From: Candidatus Omnitrophota bacterium
Lineage (GTDB): Bacteria; Omnitrophota; Gorgyraeia; DTHP01
Direction of reading: 5' to 3'
Length of the DNA: 5,092 bases
Assembly: GCA_023818555.1 (NCBI GenBank)
Contig: JAMWCG010000080.1
Coordinates: forward strand, 1-5,092
Of the stretch, positions 1 to 5,092 are shown piece after piece (position 1 is the first letter of the stretch; every line of letters starts with the position of its first letter). The position numbers and the translations under genes are program-made. The notes below the pieces were generated by a model. The model was given only the letters and a program-made list of their open reading frames with translations. It was not told the origin of the DNA and searched no databases.

Positions 1-66
1 TTATTACCGGTTAAAATCCTATGGGAAAAGAGGGAAAAACTAATCTTATCCAAGTCCATCAAATAA
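1..66 (+). CDS. possible 3' tail of an upstream gene, frame uncertain
   Basis: Two + strand frames are open from the left edge. Frame 1 reads through 21 codons to a TAA at 64-66. Frame 2 reads 13 codons to a TAA at 41-43 and ends in a basic tail (RLKSYGKRGKN). Either could be the C-terminus of a gene lying mostly outside the window, and neither tail is recognisable. All other genes here are on the + strand and closely spaced, so an upstream + strand gene ending here would fit the pattern. The fragment is too short to separate coding sequence from chance. Confidence 0.25.
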   Translation, partial: LLPVKILWEKREKLILSKSIK

Positions 67-105
67 AATAATGCCACAGAATAAGCAAGGAAGAGAGGAG
101 GAATT

Positions 106-750
106 ATGCAAAAGCCAGTAAAAAATGATTTTACCACGGAAGAGCCCTGGAGAATTTTCCGGATTATGGCGGAGTTTGTAGAAGGGTTTGAAGTTCTTTC
201 TAAGGTAGGTCCGGCGGTTTCCCTATTTGGTTCATCGCGTCTTAAGCCTAATTCTGAATATTATAAAATGGCAGAAAAGATTGCTTTTCTTTTGGCTAAA
301 GAAGGTTATGCTGTGATTACCGGAGGTGGTCCCGGAATAATGGAGGCAGCCAATAAAGGAGCTAAAAAAGCCGGGGGAAAATCCATTGGTCTAAATATTG
401 AGGTTCCTATTGTCCAGAAACCCAATCCCTATGTAGGAGAGTTATTGAATTTCAAATATTTCTTCTGCAGAAAAGTAATGTTTGTGAAATATGCGAAAGC
501 ATTCGTAATTTTCCCGGGTGGATTTGGAACGCTGGATGAATTGTTTGAAGCGCTTACCTTAATCCAGACAAAGAGAATTTCAACTTTTCCCATAGTCCTT
601 ATCGGTAAGAGATACTGGCAGGGTTTGTTTAACTGGCTGGAAAATACAATGGTTAAAGAAGATTGTCTGGATAAGAAAGACATCAAGCTTTTTAAAATTA
701 CCGATTCTCCCCAAGAAGCTTTATGGATAATAAAAAAGTTCTATAAATAA
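106..750 (+). CDS. LOG family protein (TIGR00730 Rossmann-fold phosphoribohydrolase-like)
   Basis: This 214-residue soluble protein belongs to the LOG (Lonely Guy)/TIGR00730 family. Characterised members remove ribose 5-phosphate from cytokinin nucleotides or AMP-like nucleoside monophosphates. The sequence shows the two family hallmarks: a glycine-rich segment GGGPGIMEAANKGA (73-86) and the catalytic signature PGGFGTLDE (137-145, with Glu145), preceded by RKVMF (122-126). An N-terminal segment (about 14-40, WRIFRIMAEFVEGFEVL) precedes the Rossmann strand at FGSSR (41-45), as in the longer bacterial LOG subgroup. Length is normal and no key residue is missing. The ATG start follows a strong AGGAGG at 96-101, though only 4 nt away. 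It heads the apparent LOG-DUF2344-rng unit. The fold and family are clear. The true substrate is unknown, and hormone production should not be assumed in a bacterium; a nucleotide salvage or housekeeping role is as likely. Confidence 0.92.
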   Translation: MQKPVKNDFTTEEPWRIFRIMAEFVEGFEVLSKVGPAVSLFGSSRLKPNSEYYKMAEKIAFLLAKEGYAVITGGGPGIMEAANKGAKKAGGKSIGLNIEVPIVQKPNPYVGELLNFKYFFCRKVMFVKYAKAFVIFPGGFGTLDELFEALTLIQTKRISTFPIVLIGKRYWQGLFNWLENTMVKEDCLDKKDIKLFKITDSPQEALWIIKKFYK

Positions 751-773
751 GAATCTGGCTATGTTGCGTTGAG

Positions 774-1079
774 ATGCAGAAGATTATTGTCCAATATGCG
801 AAAACCGGAATGATGATTTATATTTCCCAACTGGATTTATTGCGCCTCTTTCAGCGTGCCCTGCGCCGGGCGCAAGTTCCTTTTGTCTTAACTAAAGGGT
901 ATAATCCGCGGCCAAAGATAAGTTTTAAACGCGCCTTAAAATTGGGCATAGAAAGTTATGATGAGGAGGTTACTTTTTATCTTGAGCCTCCCATGGATTC
1001 CGAGCTATTTCGGAGGAAATTAGAGGAGCAACTTCCGGAAGGAATAGAAATTCTCTCGCTCAGAAGTGAATTTGTCTGA
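774..1079 (+). CDS. DUF2344/TIGR03936 radical SAM-associated protein, short form
   Basis: The 101-residue product matches the N-terminal part of the DUF2344 (TIGR03936) family, which is usually encoded beside or fused to a B12-binding-type radical SAM protein and upstream of rng. Visible family features are the opening strand (about 2-8), the segment YISQLDLLRLFQRALRRAQ (16-34), the motif GYNPRPKISF (42-51), ALKLGIES (54-61) and LPEGIEIL (87-94). Known family members are roughly twice this length; here the reading frame ends cleanly at a TGA and RNase G begins 2 nt later, so there is no decayed second half. The ATG at 774 is poorly served by a ribosome binding site (only a GAG just upstream). 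It lies 23 nt after the LOG stop, so translation may depend on coupling. Biochemical function is unknown; an RNA-related role is inferred only from its neighbours. No radical SAM gene is present within the window. Confidence 0.85.
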   Translation: MQKIIVQYAKTGMMIYISQLDLLRLFQRALRRAQVPFVLTKGYNPRPKISFKRALKLGIESYDEEVTFYLEPPMDSELFRRKLEEQLPEGIEILSLRSEFV

Positions 1080-1081
1080 CT

Positions 1082-2581
1082 ATGTCCCGAGATATTTTAA
1101 TCAATATAGAACCCAAGGAAATAAGAGTTGCCATAGTGGTGGATAATGCTCTTACTGATTTTTTTGTGGAGAGAAAAGATACCCAGCAGATTGTAGGAAA
1201 TATTTATAAGGGTAAGGTTACCGCAGTTGTGCCGGGAATTGGAGCTGCCTTTGTAGATATCGGTTTGGAGAAAAATGGCTTTTTATATGTTGCGGATGTG
1301 ATAAAACCATCCTTAGAACTGGAAGAGGAATACTGGTCAACGGAAGGGAATAACTTTTCTTCTCAGCATAAAAATAGCTCCATTGAAGAGAAATTGAAGG
1401 TAAACGAAGAAATTTTGGTTCAGGTTATAAAAGAACCATTCGGTAAAAAAGGGCCTCGCCTTACTACTCACTTGACTCTTCCTGGAAAACACTTAGTGCT
1501 TATGCCCAATGACCCCCGCACAGGAATCTCTCGCAGGATTACGGGTAAAAAAGAACGCGAGCGTATAAAAGAATTATTGAAGAAATTATCCATTCCTCCA
1601 GGGTTTGGCGTGATTGCTCGCACCGCCGGAGAAAAAGCCGAGGCAAGAGAGTTCGTTCGTGACCTCCGTCATCTCCTGAGAATATGGGAGAGAATTGTGC
1701 ATTTAGCCAGAAGGGTAAAGGCTCCGCATCTTCTCCATATGGAAAGTGAACTGGTAGTAAGGATTTTGCGTGATGTCTTTACTGAGGAGACGGACAATGT
1801 TTTTATTGATTCTAAGGAGGAGTATAGAAAGGCTTTGCGGTTTATAAACTATTTTTCTCCCCAATTGCGGAAAAAAATATGGCTATATCAGGAAGAGACT
1901 CCCCTTTTTACCAAAATGGGTATAGAGAAAGAGATTGAAAAACTCTATAAACGAGTAGTTCAGTTGAAGAGTGGAGGTTATGTGGTCATTGAAGAAACCG
2001 AAAGTCTTGTCTCTATAGATGTCAATTCAGGTAAATTTGTGGGAAAATCGGGGAGAAGAACCCTTGAAGAGACCGCCTTTATTATAAACCAGGAAGCAGC
2101 CCAGGAGATAGCCCGCCAGATACGCCTGCGCAACTTAGGGGGAATAATCGTGATTGATTTTATTGATATGGTCTTGCCTGAACATCAAAAAGAAGTCTTT
2201 TCTATCTTTAAAGAAGCGCTGAAAGAAGACAAAGCAAAAATTAAACTCTATTCTTTTTCTCAATTTGGACTTATTGAGATGACCCGAGAAAGAAAACGGA
2301 GGAGTATTGAGAGCGTCTTTTATGAAAAGTGTCCTTATTGTCAAGGTTTGGGAAAGATTAAATCTTTATCTACTTTAGCCAATGAGGTATTGAGGAGATT
2401 AAAACAATTTCTTACTGAGACTAAAAAAAGAAAGGTTATCCTTCTGGTTCATCCTGATTTAGAAAAAAAACTTTCCCTGGAGTATCTTCGTTTTATCCAG
2501 GAAATTGCTAAAAAATATCGTTCCAGTATTGAAATTAAATCTGATTCTCGTTTGCATATTGAGGAGATAAACATCTCCTAA
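1082..2581 (+). CDS. rng: ribonuclease G (RNase E/G family endoribonuclease)
   Basis: This 499-residue enzyme is close in length to E. coli RNase G and lacks the long scaffold tail of RNase E. It cleaves single-stranded RNA at AU-rich sites, preferring 5'-monophosphorylated ends, in rRNA maturation and mRNA decay in the cytoplasm. The N-terminus (DILINIEPKEIRVAIV, 4-19) is typical. An S1 domain spans about 38-130, including VGNIYKGKVTAVVPGIGAAF (38-57). IARTAG (178-183) corresponds to the 5'-sensor region, with Arg180 and Thr181. The DNase I-like catalytic core carries SIDVNSGKFVG (311-321, Asp313 and Asn315) and VIDFIDM (357-363, Asp359), matching the two metal-binding aspartates of RNase E. 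The zinc-link motif CPYC (Cys417, Cys420) is intact, predicting dimerisation. The variable stretch about 78-105 inside the S1 domain also varies in other RNase G proteins. The ATG starts 2 nt after the DUF2344 stop with no clear ribosome binding site, suggesting translational coupling. Confidence 0.97.
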   Translation: MSRDILINIEPKEIRVAIVVDNALTDFFVERKDTQQIVGNIYKGKVTAVVPGIGAAFVDIGLEKNGFLYVADVIKPSLELEEEYWSTEGNNFSSQHKNSSIEEKLKVNEEILVQVIKEPFGKKGPRLTTHLTLPGKHLVLMPNDPRTGISRRITGKKERERIKELLKKLSIPPGFGVIARTAGEKAEAREFVRDLRHLLRIWERIVHLARRVKAPHLLHMESELVVRILRDVFTEETDNVFIDSKEEYRKALRFINYFSPQLRKKIWLYQEETPLFTKMGIEKEIEKLYKRVVQLKSGGYVVIEETESLVSIDVNSGKFVGKSGRRTLEETAFIINQEAAQEIARQIRLRNLGGIIVIDFIDMVLPEHQKEVFSIFKEALKEDKAKIKLYSFSQFGLIEMTRERKRRSIESVFYEKCPYCQGLGKIKSLSTLANEVLRRLKQFLTETKKRKVILLVHPDLEKKLSLEYLRFIQEIAKKYRSSIEIKSDSRLHIEEINIS

Positions 2582-2587
2582 ATTTGT

Positions 2588-2616
2588 TTGACTTTTCTCT
2601 GCTCTTTTTATATACT
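2588..2616 (+). promoter_or_regulatory. predicted sigma-70 type promoter for the lipoprotein-polyferredoxin unit
   Basis: TTGACT at 2588-2593 and TATACT at 2611-2616 are separated by exactly 17 nt, each one mismatch from the consensus hexamers. Transcription would start near 2623, giving a leader of about 50 nt before the ATG at 2673. The -35 box begins only 7 nt after the rng stop codon, so there is no room for a terminator ahead of it. This is a prediction from sequence alone. Confidence 0.7.
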
Positions 2617-2672
2617 GGATTTGTGGAGGGTATTATTTTTCGCGGAGACCATCTTAAAAGAAAGGAGTAGAG

Positions 2673-3143
2673 ATGCAGAGATATTTATTATTTTTCTTTT
2701 TTCTAATCCTATTTACCGGTTGCGCTTCTTTTCCGATTCAGAAAACTTCCCCCGATAAACCCTTGGAATCTGCCTCTTTACTTAAATTTAGCGATGTCCC
2801 TGTTCCCCAGGGTTTTAGACTCATTGCCAATGAATCCTTTATTTTTCAGAATGAAAATGGCAGGGTGGGGTTATTGCGTTACGCAGGCTCTCCCACCGCG
2901 GACCAGGCGGTTAATTTCTATCGTCAACAGATGCCCGTCAATGGTTGGTTCCTCTTAAATGTTATAGAATATGGCCGCAGGGTGCTTAATTTTGAAAAAG
3001 GGGAAGAAACCTGTATCATTACCATTGAGCCAGCAACTACCAAGACTTTAGTGAGTATTTCCTTGGGCCCGAAGTCTAAATCTTCTCCTTCTTTGAAAAA
3101 GAACGAATCTCCCAATCTCCCCAAAGATTCAACGCTTAAGTAA
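2673..3143 (+). CDS. small lipoprotein of unknown function
   Basis: I do not recognise a named family for this 156-residue protein. It begins with a classic lipoprotein signal: MQR, a hydrophobic stretch (4-14, very Phe/Leu-rich) and the lipobox FTGC with acylated Cys17. The following Ala18 is not a retention signal, so outer-membrane sorting is expected if a Lol system exists. After a linker (about 20-38) comes one compact domain (about 39-132): DVPVPQGFRL, then GRVGLLRYAG (63-72), a helix ADQAVNFYRQQMPVNGW (76-92), a strand with EYGRRVLNFEKG (99-110), and a closing strand (about 113-131). The pattern suggests a small alternating alpha/beta domain. The tail (133-156) is Lys/Ser/Pro-rich and probably disordered. 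The ATG follows AAAGGAG (2661-2667) at good spacing. It lies 3 nt from the polyferredoxin gene and very likely shares its transcript, but its role in relation to that protein is unknown. Confidence 0.85.
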   Translation: MQRYLLFFFFLILFTGCASFPIQKTSPDKPLESASLLKFSDVPVPQGFRLIANESFIFQNENGRVGLLRYAGSPTADQAVNFYRQQMPVNGWFLLNVIEYGRRVLNFEKGEETCIITIEPATTKTLVSISLGPKSKSSPSLKKNESPNLPKDSTLK

Positions 3144-3146
3144 TCG

Positions 3147-4616
3147 GTGAAGAGTTATGTTTTTCTTATTTTAGTAAGAAGAATTAGTCAGCTTTTCTTT
3201 CTTTTCCTTTCCCTTTTCTTCATTAAAAATTTTTTCTACTTTGAGCCTTTATTGGGATTATCTCTTTTCTTATCCTCCCGGATTTTCGCCAAGTTATTTT
3301 TCTTTTCTATCTTTACACTTATGCTTACTCTTTTCTGGGGTAGATTTTTTTGTGGATGGGTGTGTCCACTGGGAACCTTACAGCAGGCATTTTCCTATTT
3401 TTTCAAGAAAATATTTTTTAAAAAGAGAAAAGAGCTTTATCATCCCTATCAGAAAATAAAATATTTATTTCTCATTTTTCTTCTCATCCTTGCCATTTTT
3501 AAGATTAATCTCTTGGGTTTAATCAGTCCTTTGACCATTTTCTCACGGGGGATAATCAGCTTTCGGAATATTATTGCAGGAAAAATTTTGGCTTTATTCC
3601 TTCTGCTCAATAAATATACAGACCTTTTTGCTTTTGACCGGCTATTTTACTGGTTCCAGGAAAATATAGAATATTTTTCTTTTAAATCTACGCGCTTGAC
3701 CTACGTATTGGGATGGTGGTTAGTTATAATTCTGGGGCTCAATTTATTTACCACGCGTTTTTGGTGTAGGTACTTATGCCCTTTAGGTGGATTTCTGGGA
3801 TTCGTTTCCTGGAAAAGTATTTTAAGGATTGTCCATACAGATAATTGTCAGAATTGTTTAAGGTGTGTTGAGCATTGTCAGGGAGCATGCAATCCCCATC
3901 TAAAAAATAAATGGATTAAACAGGAATGTATCTTTTGTCTAAATTGTTTAAATTGTCCGGAAGGGAATTTAAAATTGATTAGCCAGATTTCTAATTACAG
4001 ACCAGAGAGATTAAATTATCAAAAGATTGATTTAACCCGGAGGGAGATTCTTTATACTTTAGGCGGAATTCTCCTCCTTTATCCTTTATTTAAACTGAAC
4101 TTAAAAAGAAGCCTTTATTCTTTACCACTTCTCCGTCCTCCGGGAGCACTGAGAGAAGATGATTTCTTAAACCAATGTATCCGTTGTCACAACTGTATTA
4201 AAATCTGTCCTACTAAATTTCTTCAACCCACTTTAATTGAGGCAGGAATTTCGGGCTTATTCACTCCTTATGGTAATGGAAGAGTGGGTTATTGTAAATA
4301 CGATTGTAATCTCTGCGGATTGGTCTGTCCCAGCGGAGCAATAAGAAATTTAAATCTTTTTGAAAAACAGAAAGTTAAAATCGGGACCGCCTTTATTGAA
4401 AAGGAAAAATGTCTTGTCTATGCGCAAAGAACTGGCTGTTTGAAATGCTTTCTAAATTGTCCTTTGCGAAAAAAGGCAATTATTTCTGTAGAAGCAGAGG
4501 AAGGATTATACGGTCCGGAAATAATCTCTGAACATTGTATTGGCTGTGCTTTATGCGAATATGTCTGTCCTACAAAAGCGATAGTTACAAAAGGGGTATC
4601 GCAAAAAAATACTTGA
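3147..4616 (+). CDS. membrane-bound NapH/NapG-like fused polyferredoxin (4Fe-4S protein)
   Basis: This 489-residue protein looks like an electron carrier of the cytoplasmic membrane. The N-terminal half resembles NapH/NosR C-terminal modules: hydrophobic segments at about 10-30, 46-66, 104-126, 143-162 and 184-204, with the two family motifs CGWVCP (Cys69, Cys73) and CRYLCP (Cys207, Cys211) after segments two and five. Two cysteine clusters follow: Cys234/237/240/244 (plus Cys248), and Cys261/264/267/270 with unusual 2-2-2 spacing. TRREILYTLGG (297-307) then leads into another hydrophobic stretch (about 301-316). The C-terminal half resembles NapG/MauM, with clusters at Cys344/347/350/354, Cys383/387/390/394, Cys422/431/434/438 and Cys464/467/470/474. 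By analogy with NapH and NapG it could pass electrons from the quinone pool or cytoplasm to an envelope acceptor. No partner reductase is visible, so the substrate is unknown. The GTG at 3147 is the first possible start after an in-frame TAA at 3141-3143; no good ribosome binding site is seen, so translation is probably coupled to the lipoprotein gene. Confidence 0.9.
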   Translation: MKSYVFLILVRRISQLFFLFLSLFFIKNFFYFEPLLGLSLFLSSRIFAKLFFFSIFTLMLTLFWGRFFCGWVCPLGTLQQAFSYFFKKIFFKKRKELYHPYQKIKYLFLIFLLILAIFKINLLGLISPLTIFSRGIISFRNIIAGKILALFLLLNKYTDLFAFDRLFYWFQENIEYFSFKSTRLTYVLGWWLVIILGLNLFTTRFWCRYLCPLGGFLGFVSWKSILRIVHTDNCQNCLRCVEHCQGACNPHLKNKWIKQECIFCLNCLNCPEGNLKLISQISNYRPERLNYQKIDLTRREILYTLGGILLLYPLFKLNLKRSLYSLPLLRPPGALREDDFLNQCIRCHNCIKICPTKFLQPTLIEAGISGLFTPYGNGRVGYCKYDCNLCGLVCPSGAIRNLNLFEKQKVKIGTAFIEKEKCLVYAQRTGCLKCFLNCPLRKKAIISVEAEEGLYGPEIISEHCIGCALCEYVCPTKAIVTKGVSQKNT

Positions 4617-4640
4617 CAGAAAAATATAAATGATTATAAT
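4613..4640 (+). promoter_or_regulatory. predicted consensus sigma-70 promoter for the prepilin gene
   Basis: A perfect TTGACA (4613-4618) and a perfect TATAAT (4635-4640) are 16 nt apart, with an AT-rich spacer. The -35 box contains the TGA stop codon (4614-4616) of the polyferredoxin gene. Transcription would begin near 4647, leaving a short leader of about 20 nt before the ATG at 4667. Both hexamers matching exactly at near-optimal spacing suggests strong constitutive expression, as expected for an abundant pilin-like protein. Confidence 0.8.
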
Positions 4641-4666
4641 AGAAAGCAAAAAAGAAAGGGGGAGAT

Positions 4667-5092
4667 ATGTTTAAAGAAAAGGGTTTCACGCTCATTGAGT
4701 TGTTGATTGTAATTGCCATCATTGGTATCTTGGCAGCAGCAATTTTACCCCGTTTCACCTCTTTCAATGTCTCCGCAAGAACCAATACCACGCGTGCTAA
4801 TCTCGCTGCTTTAAGGGGAGCTTTAATTCAGTATCGGGCAAATGAGGGAGACTGGCCTGCCAGTTTGAATACCTTAGTTCCCGTTTATATTGAAAAGATT
4901 CCCTTGGAATTGTTGAGTAGTGCTACGGGAACAAATACCGTCATTGTTGCTTCAACCAATGACACCTATTTTGATGGTAACCGCAGCGCTACTGCCAGTG
5001 GCTGGATTTACGGAAACTACAATGCTACCGGGACTACCACTTCCAAAGGAAGAGTAATCTTACCGGCAAGGACTGTAGCCGCGGATGGTTCC
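4667..5092 (+). CDS. type IV pilin / type II secretion pseudopilin, 5' part, runs off the window
   Basis: The frame is open from the ATG to the right edge (142 codons, no stop), so the gene is cut by the window. The N-terminus MFKEKGFTLIELLIVIAIIG is a textbook class III prepilin signal. A prepilin peptidase would cut after Gly6 and methylate Phe7, and Glu11 is the conserved mature Glu5 needed for assembly. The hydrophobic helix runs about 7-27, followed by a polar helix (about 36-60) with ALRGALIQYRANEGDWPASL (47-66). This resembles the GspG/major pseudopilin pattern of a chain-length helix followed by a short Pro-containing turn. The remaining globular part is rich in Thr, Ser, Asn and Gly (about 84-128), as in secreted pilin heads. 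The purine-rich ribosome binding site AAAGGGGGAG (4655-4664) lies just ahead of the ATG. Whether it is a pilus subunit or a secretion pseudopilin cannot be settled without the C-terminus and neighbours. Confidence 0.92.
   Translation, partial: MFKEKGFTLIELLIVIAIIGILAAAILPRFTSFNVSARTNTTRANLAALRGALIQYRANEGDWPASLNTLVPVYIEKIPLELLSSATGTNTVIVASTNDTYFDGNRSATASGWIYGNYNATGTTTSKGRVILPARTVAADGS

Noticed and set aside
41..69. Promoter for the LOG gene using the AT-rich TAAAAT at 64-69
   Set aside because: There is no acceptable -35 box at suitable spacing; the AT-rich stretch alone is not enough in this AT-rich sequence.
429..686. Minus-strand open frame of 85 codons inside the LOG gene
   Set aside because: It is fully antisense to a well-conserved gene, has no recognisable motif, and its sequence mirrors the codons of the LOG protein.
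761..772. Three-codon minigene (ATG TTG CGT TGA) just ahead of the DUF2344 start
   Set aside because: It could in principle be a tiny leader, but there is no ribosome binding site for it and such short frames arise by chance.
2135..2344. Minus-strand open frame inside rng
   Set aside because: It overlaps the conserved catalytic core of RNase G and shows no family features or ribosome binding site worth noting.
2582..2672. Intrinsic terminator after rng
   Set aside because: No convincing GC-rich inverted repeat followed by a T-run is visible; the T-rich stretch at 2605-2609 lies in the promoter spacer.
2924..3124. Minus-strand open frame inside the lipoprotein gene
   Set aside because: It is antisense to a gene with a clear lipobox and good start signals; no independent support.
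3241..3459. Plus-strand alternative frame of 72 codons in the polyferredoxin gene
   Set aside because: It is out of frame with the conserved CGWVCP membrane-protein motif, and its aromatic-rich translation is a shadow of the T-rich coding sequence.
4585..4791. Minus-strand open frame spanning the polyferredoxin-prepilin junction
   Set aside because: It crosses a strong + strand promoter and the diagnostic prepilin signal sequence; no evidence for coding.

Overview
This AT-rich, densely packed window has every recognisable gene on the + strand. The gene content points to an anaerobic, probably Gram-negative, free-living or environmental bacterium. The signs are a lipoprotein signal with an outer-membrane-type +2 residue, a type II secretion/type IV pilus class prepilin, a membrane polyferredoxin, and an RNase G preceded by a DUF2344 protein. 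The overall style (many pseudopilins, small lipoproteins, iron-sulfur proteins, moderate AT bias) recalls uncultured lineages such as Candidatus Omnitrophota. That placement is an impression from the sequence and was not tested.

Layout. Bases 1-105 hold what may be the 3' tail of an upstream gene (frame uncertain), then a strong ribosome binding site. Bases 106-2581 look like one transcription unit: a LOG-family phosphoribohydrolase-like protein (106-750), a half-length DUF2344/TIGR03936 protein (774-1079), and RNase G (1082-2581). The last two are separated by only 2 nt. A near-consensus sigma-70 promoter at 2588-2616 then starts a second unit: a small lipoprotein of unknown function (2673-3143) and, 3 nt after its stop codon, a GTG-started membrane protein (3147-4616). 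That protein fuses a NapH-like membrane module to a NapG/MauM-like polyferredoxin module. A third promoter with perfect TTGACA and TATAAT hexamers (4613-4640) overlaps the stop codon of the polyferredoxin gene. It drives a prepilin-type gene (4667 onward) that runs off the right edge.

How the genes relate. The first unit is RNA and nucleotide metabolism: RNase G processes rRNA and mRNA, DUF2344 proteins habitually sit next to rng, and the LOG protein cleaves nucleoside monophosphates. The second unit looks like an envelope electron-transfer module of unknown donor and acceptor, with an exported lipoprotein made from the same transcript. The third is the start of a secretion or pilus gene. I see no mobile element, CRISPR array, tRNA, rRNA or intrinsic terminator. 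The most notable points are the NapH-NapG fusion with an internal twin-arginine motif, one ferredoxin motif with an unusual 2-2-2 cysteine spacing, and the half-size DUF2344 gene without its usual radical SAM partner next to it.
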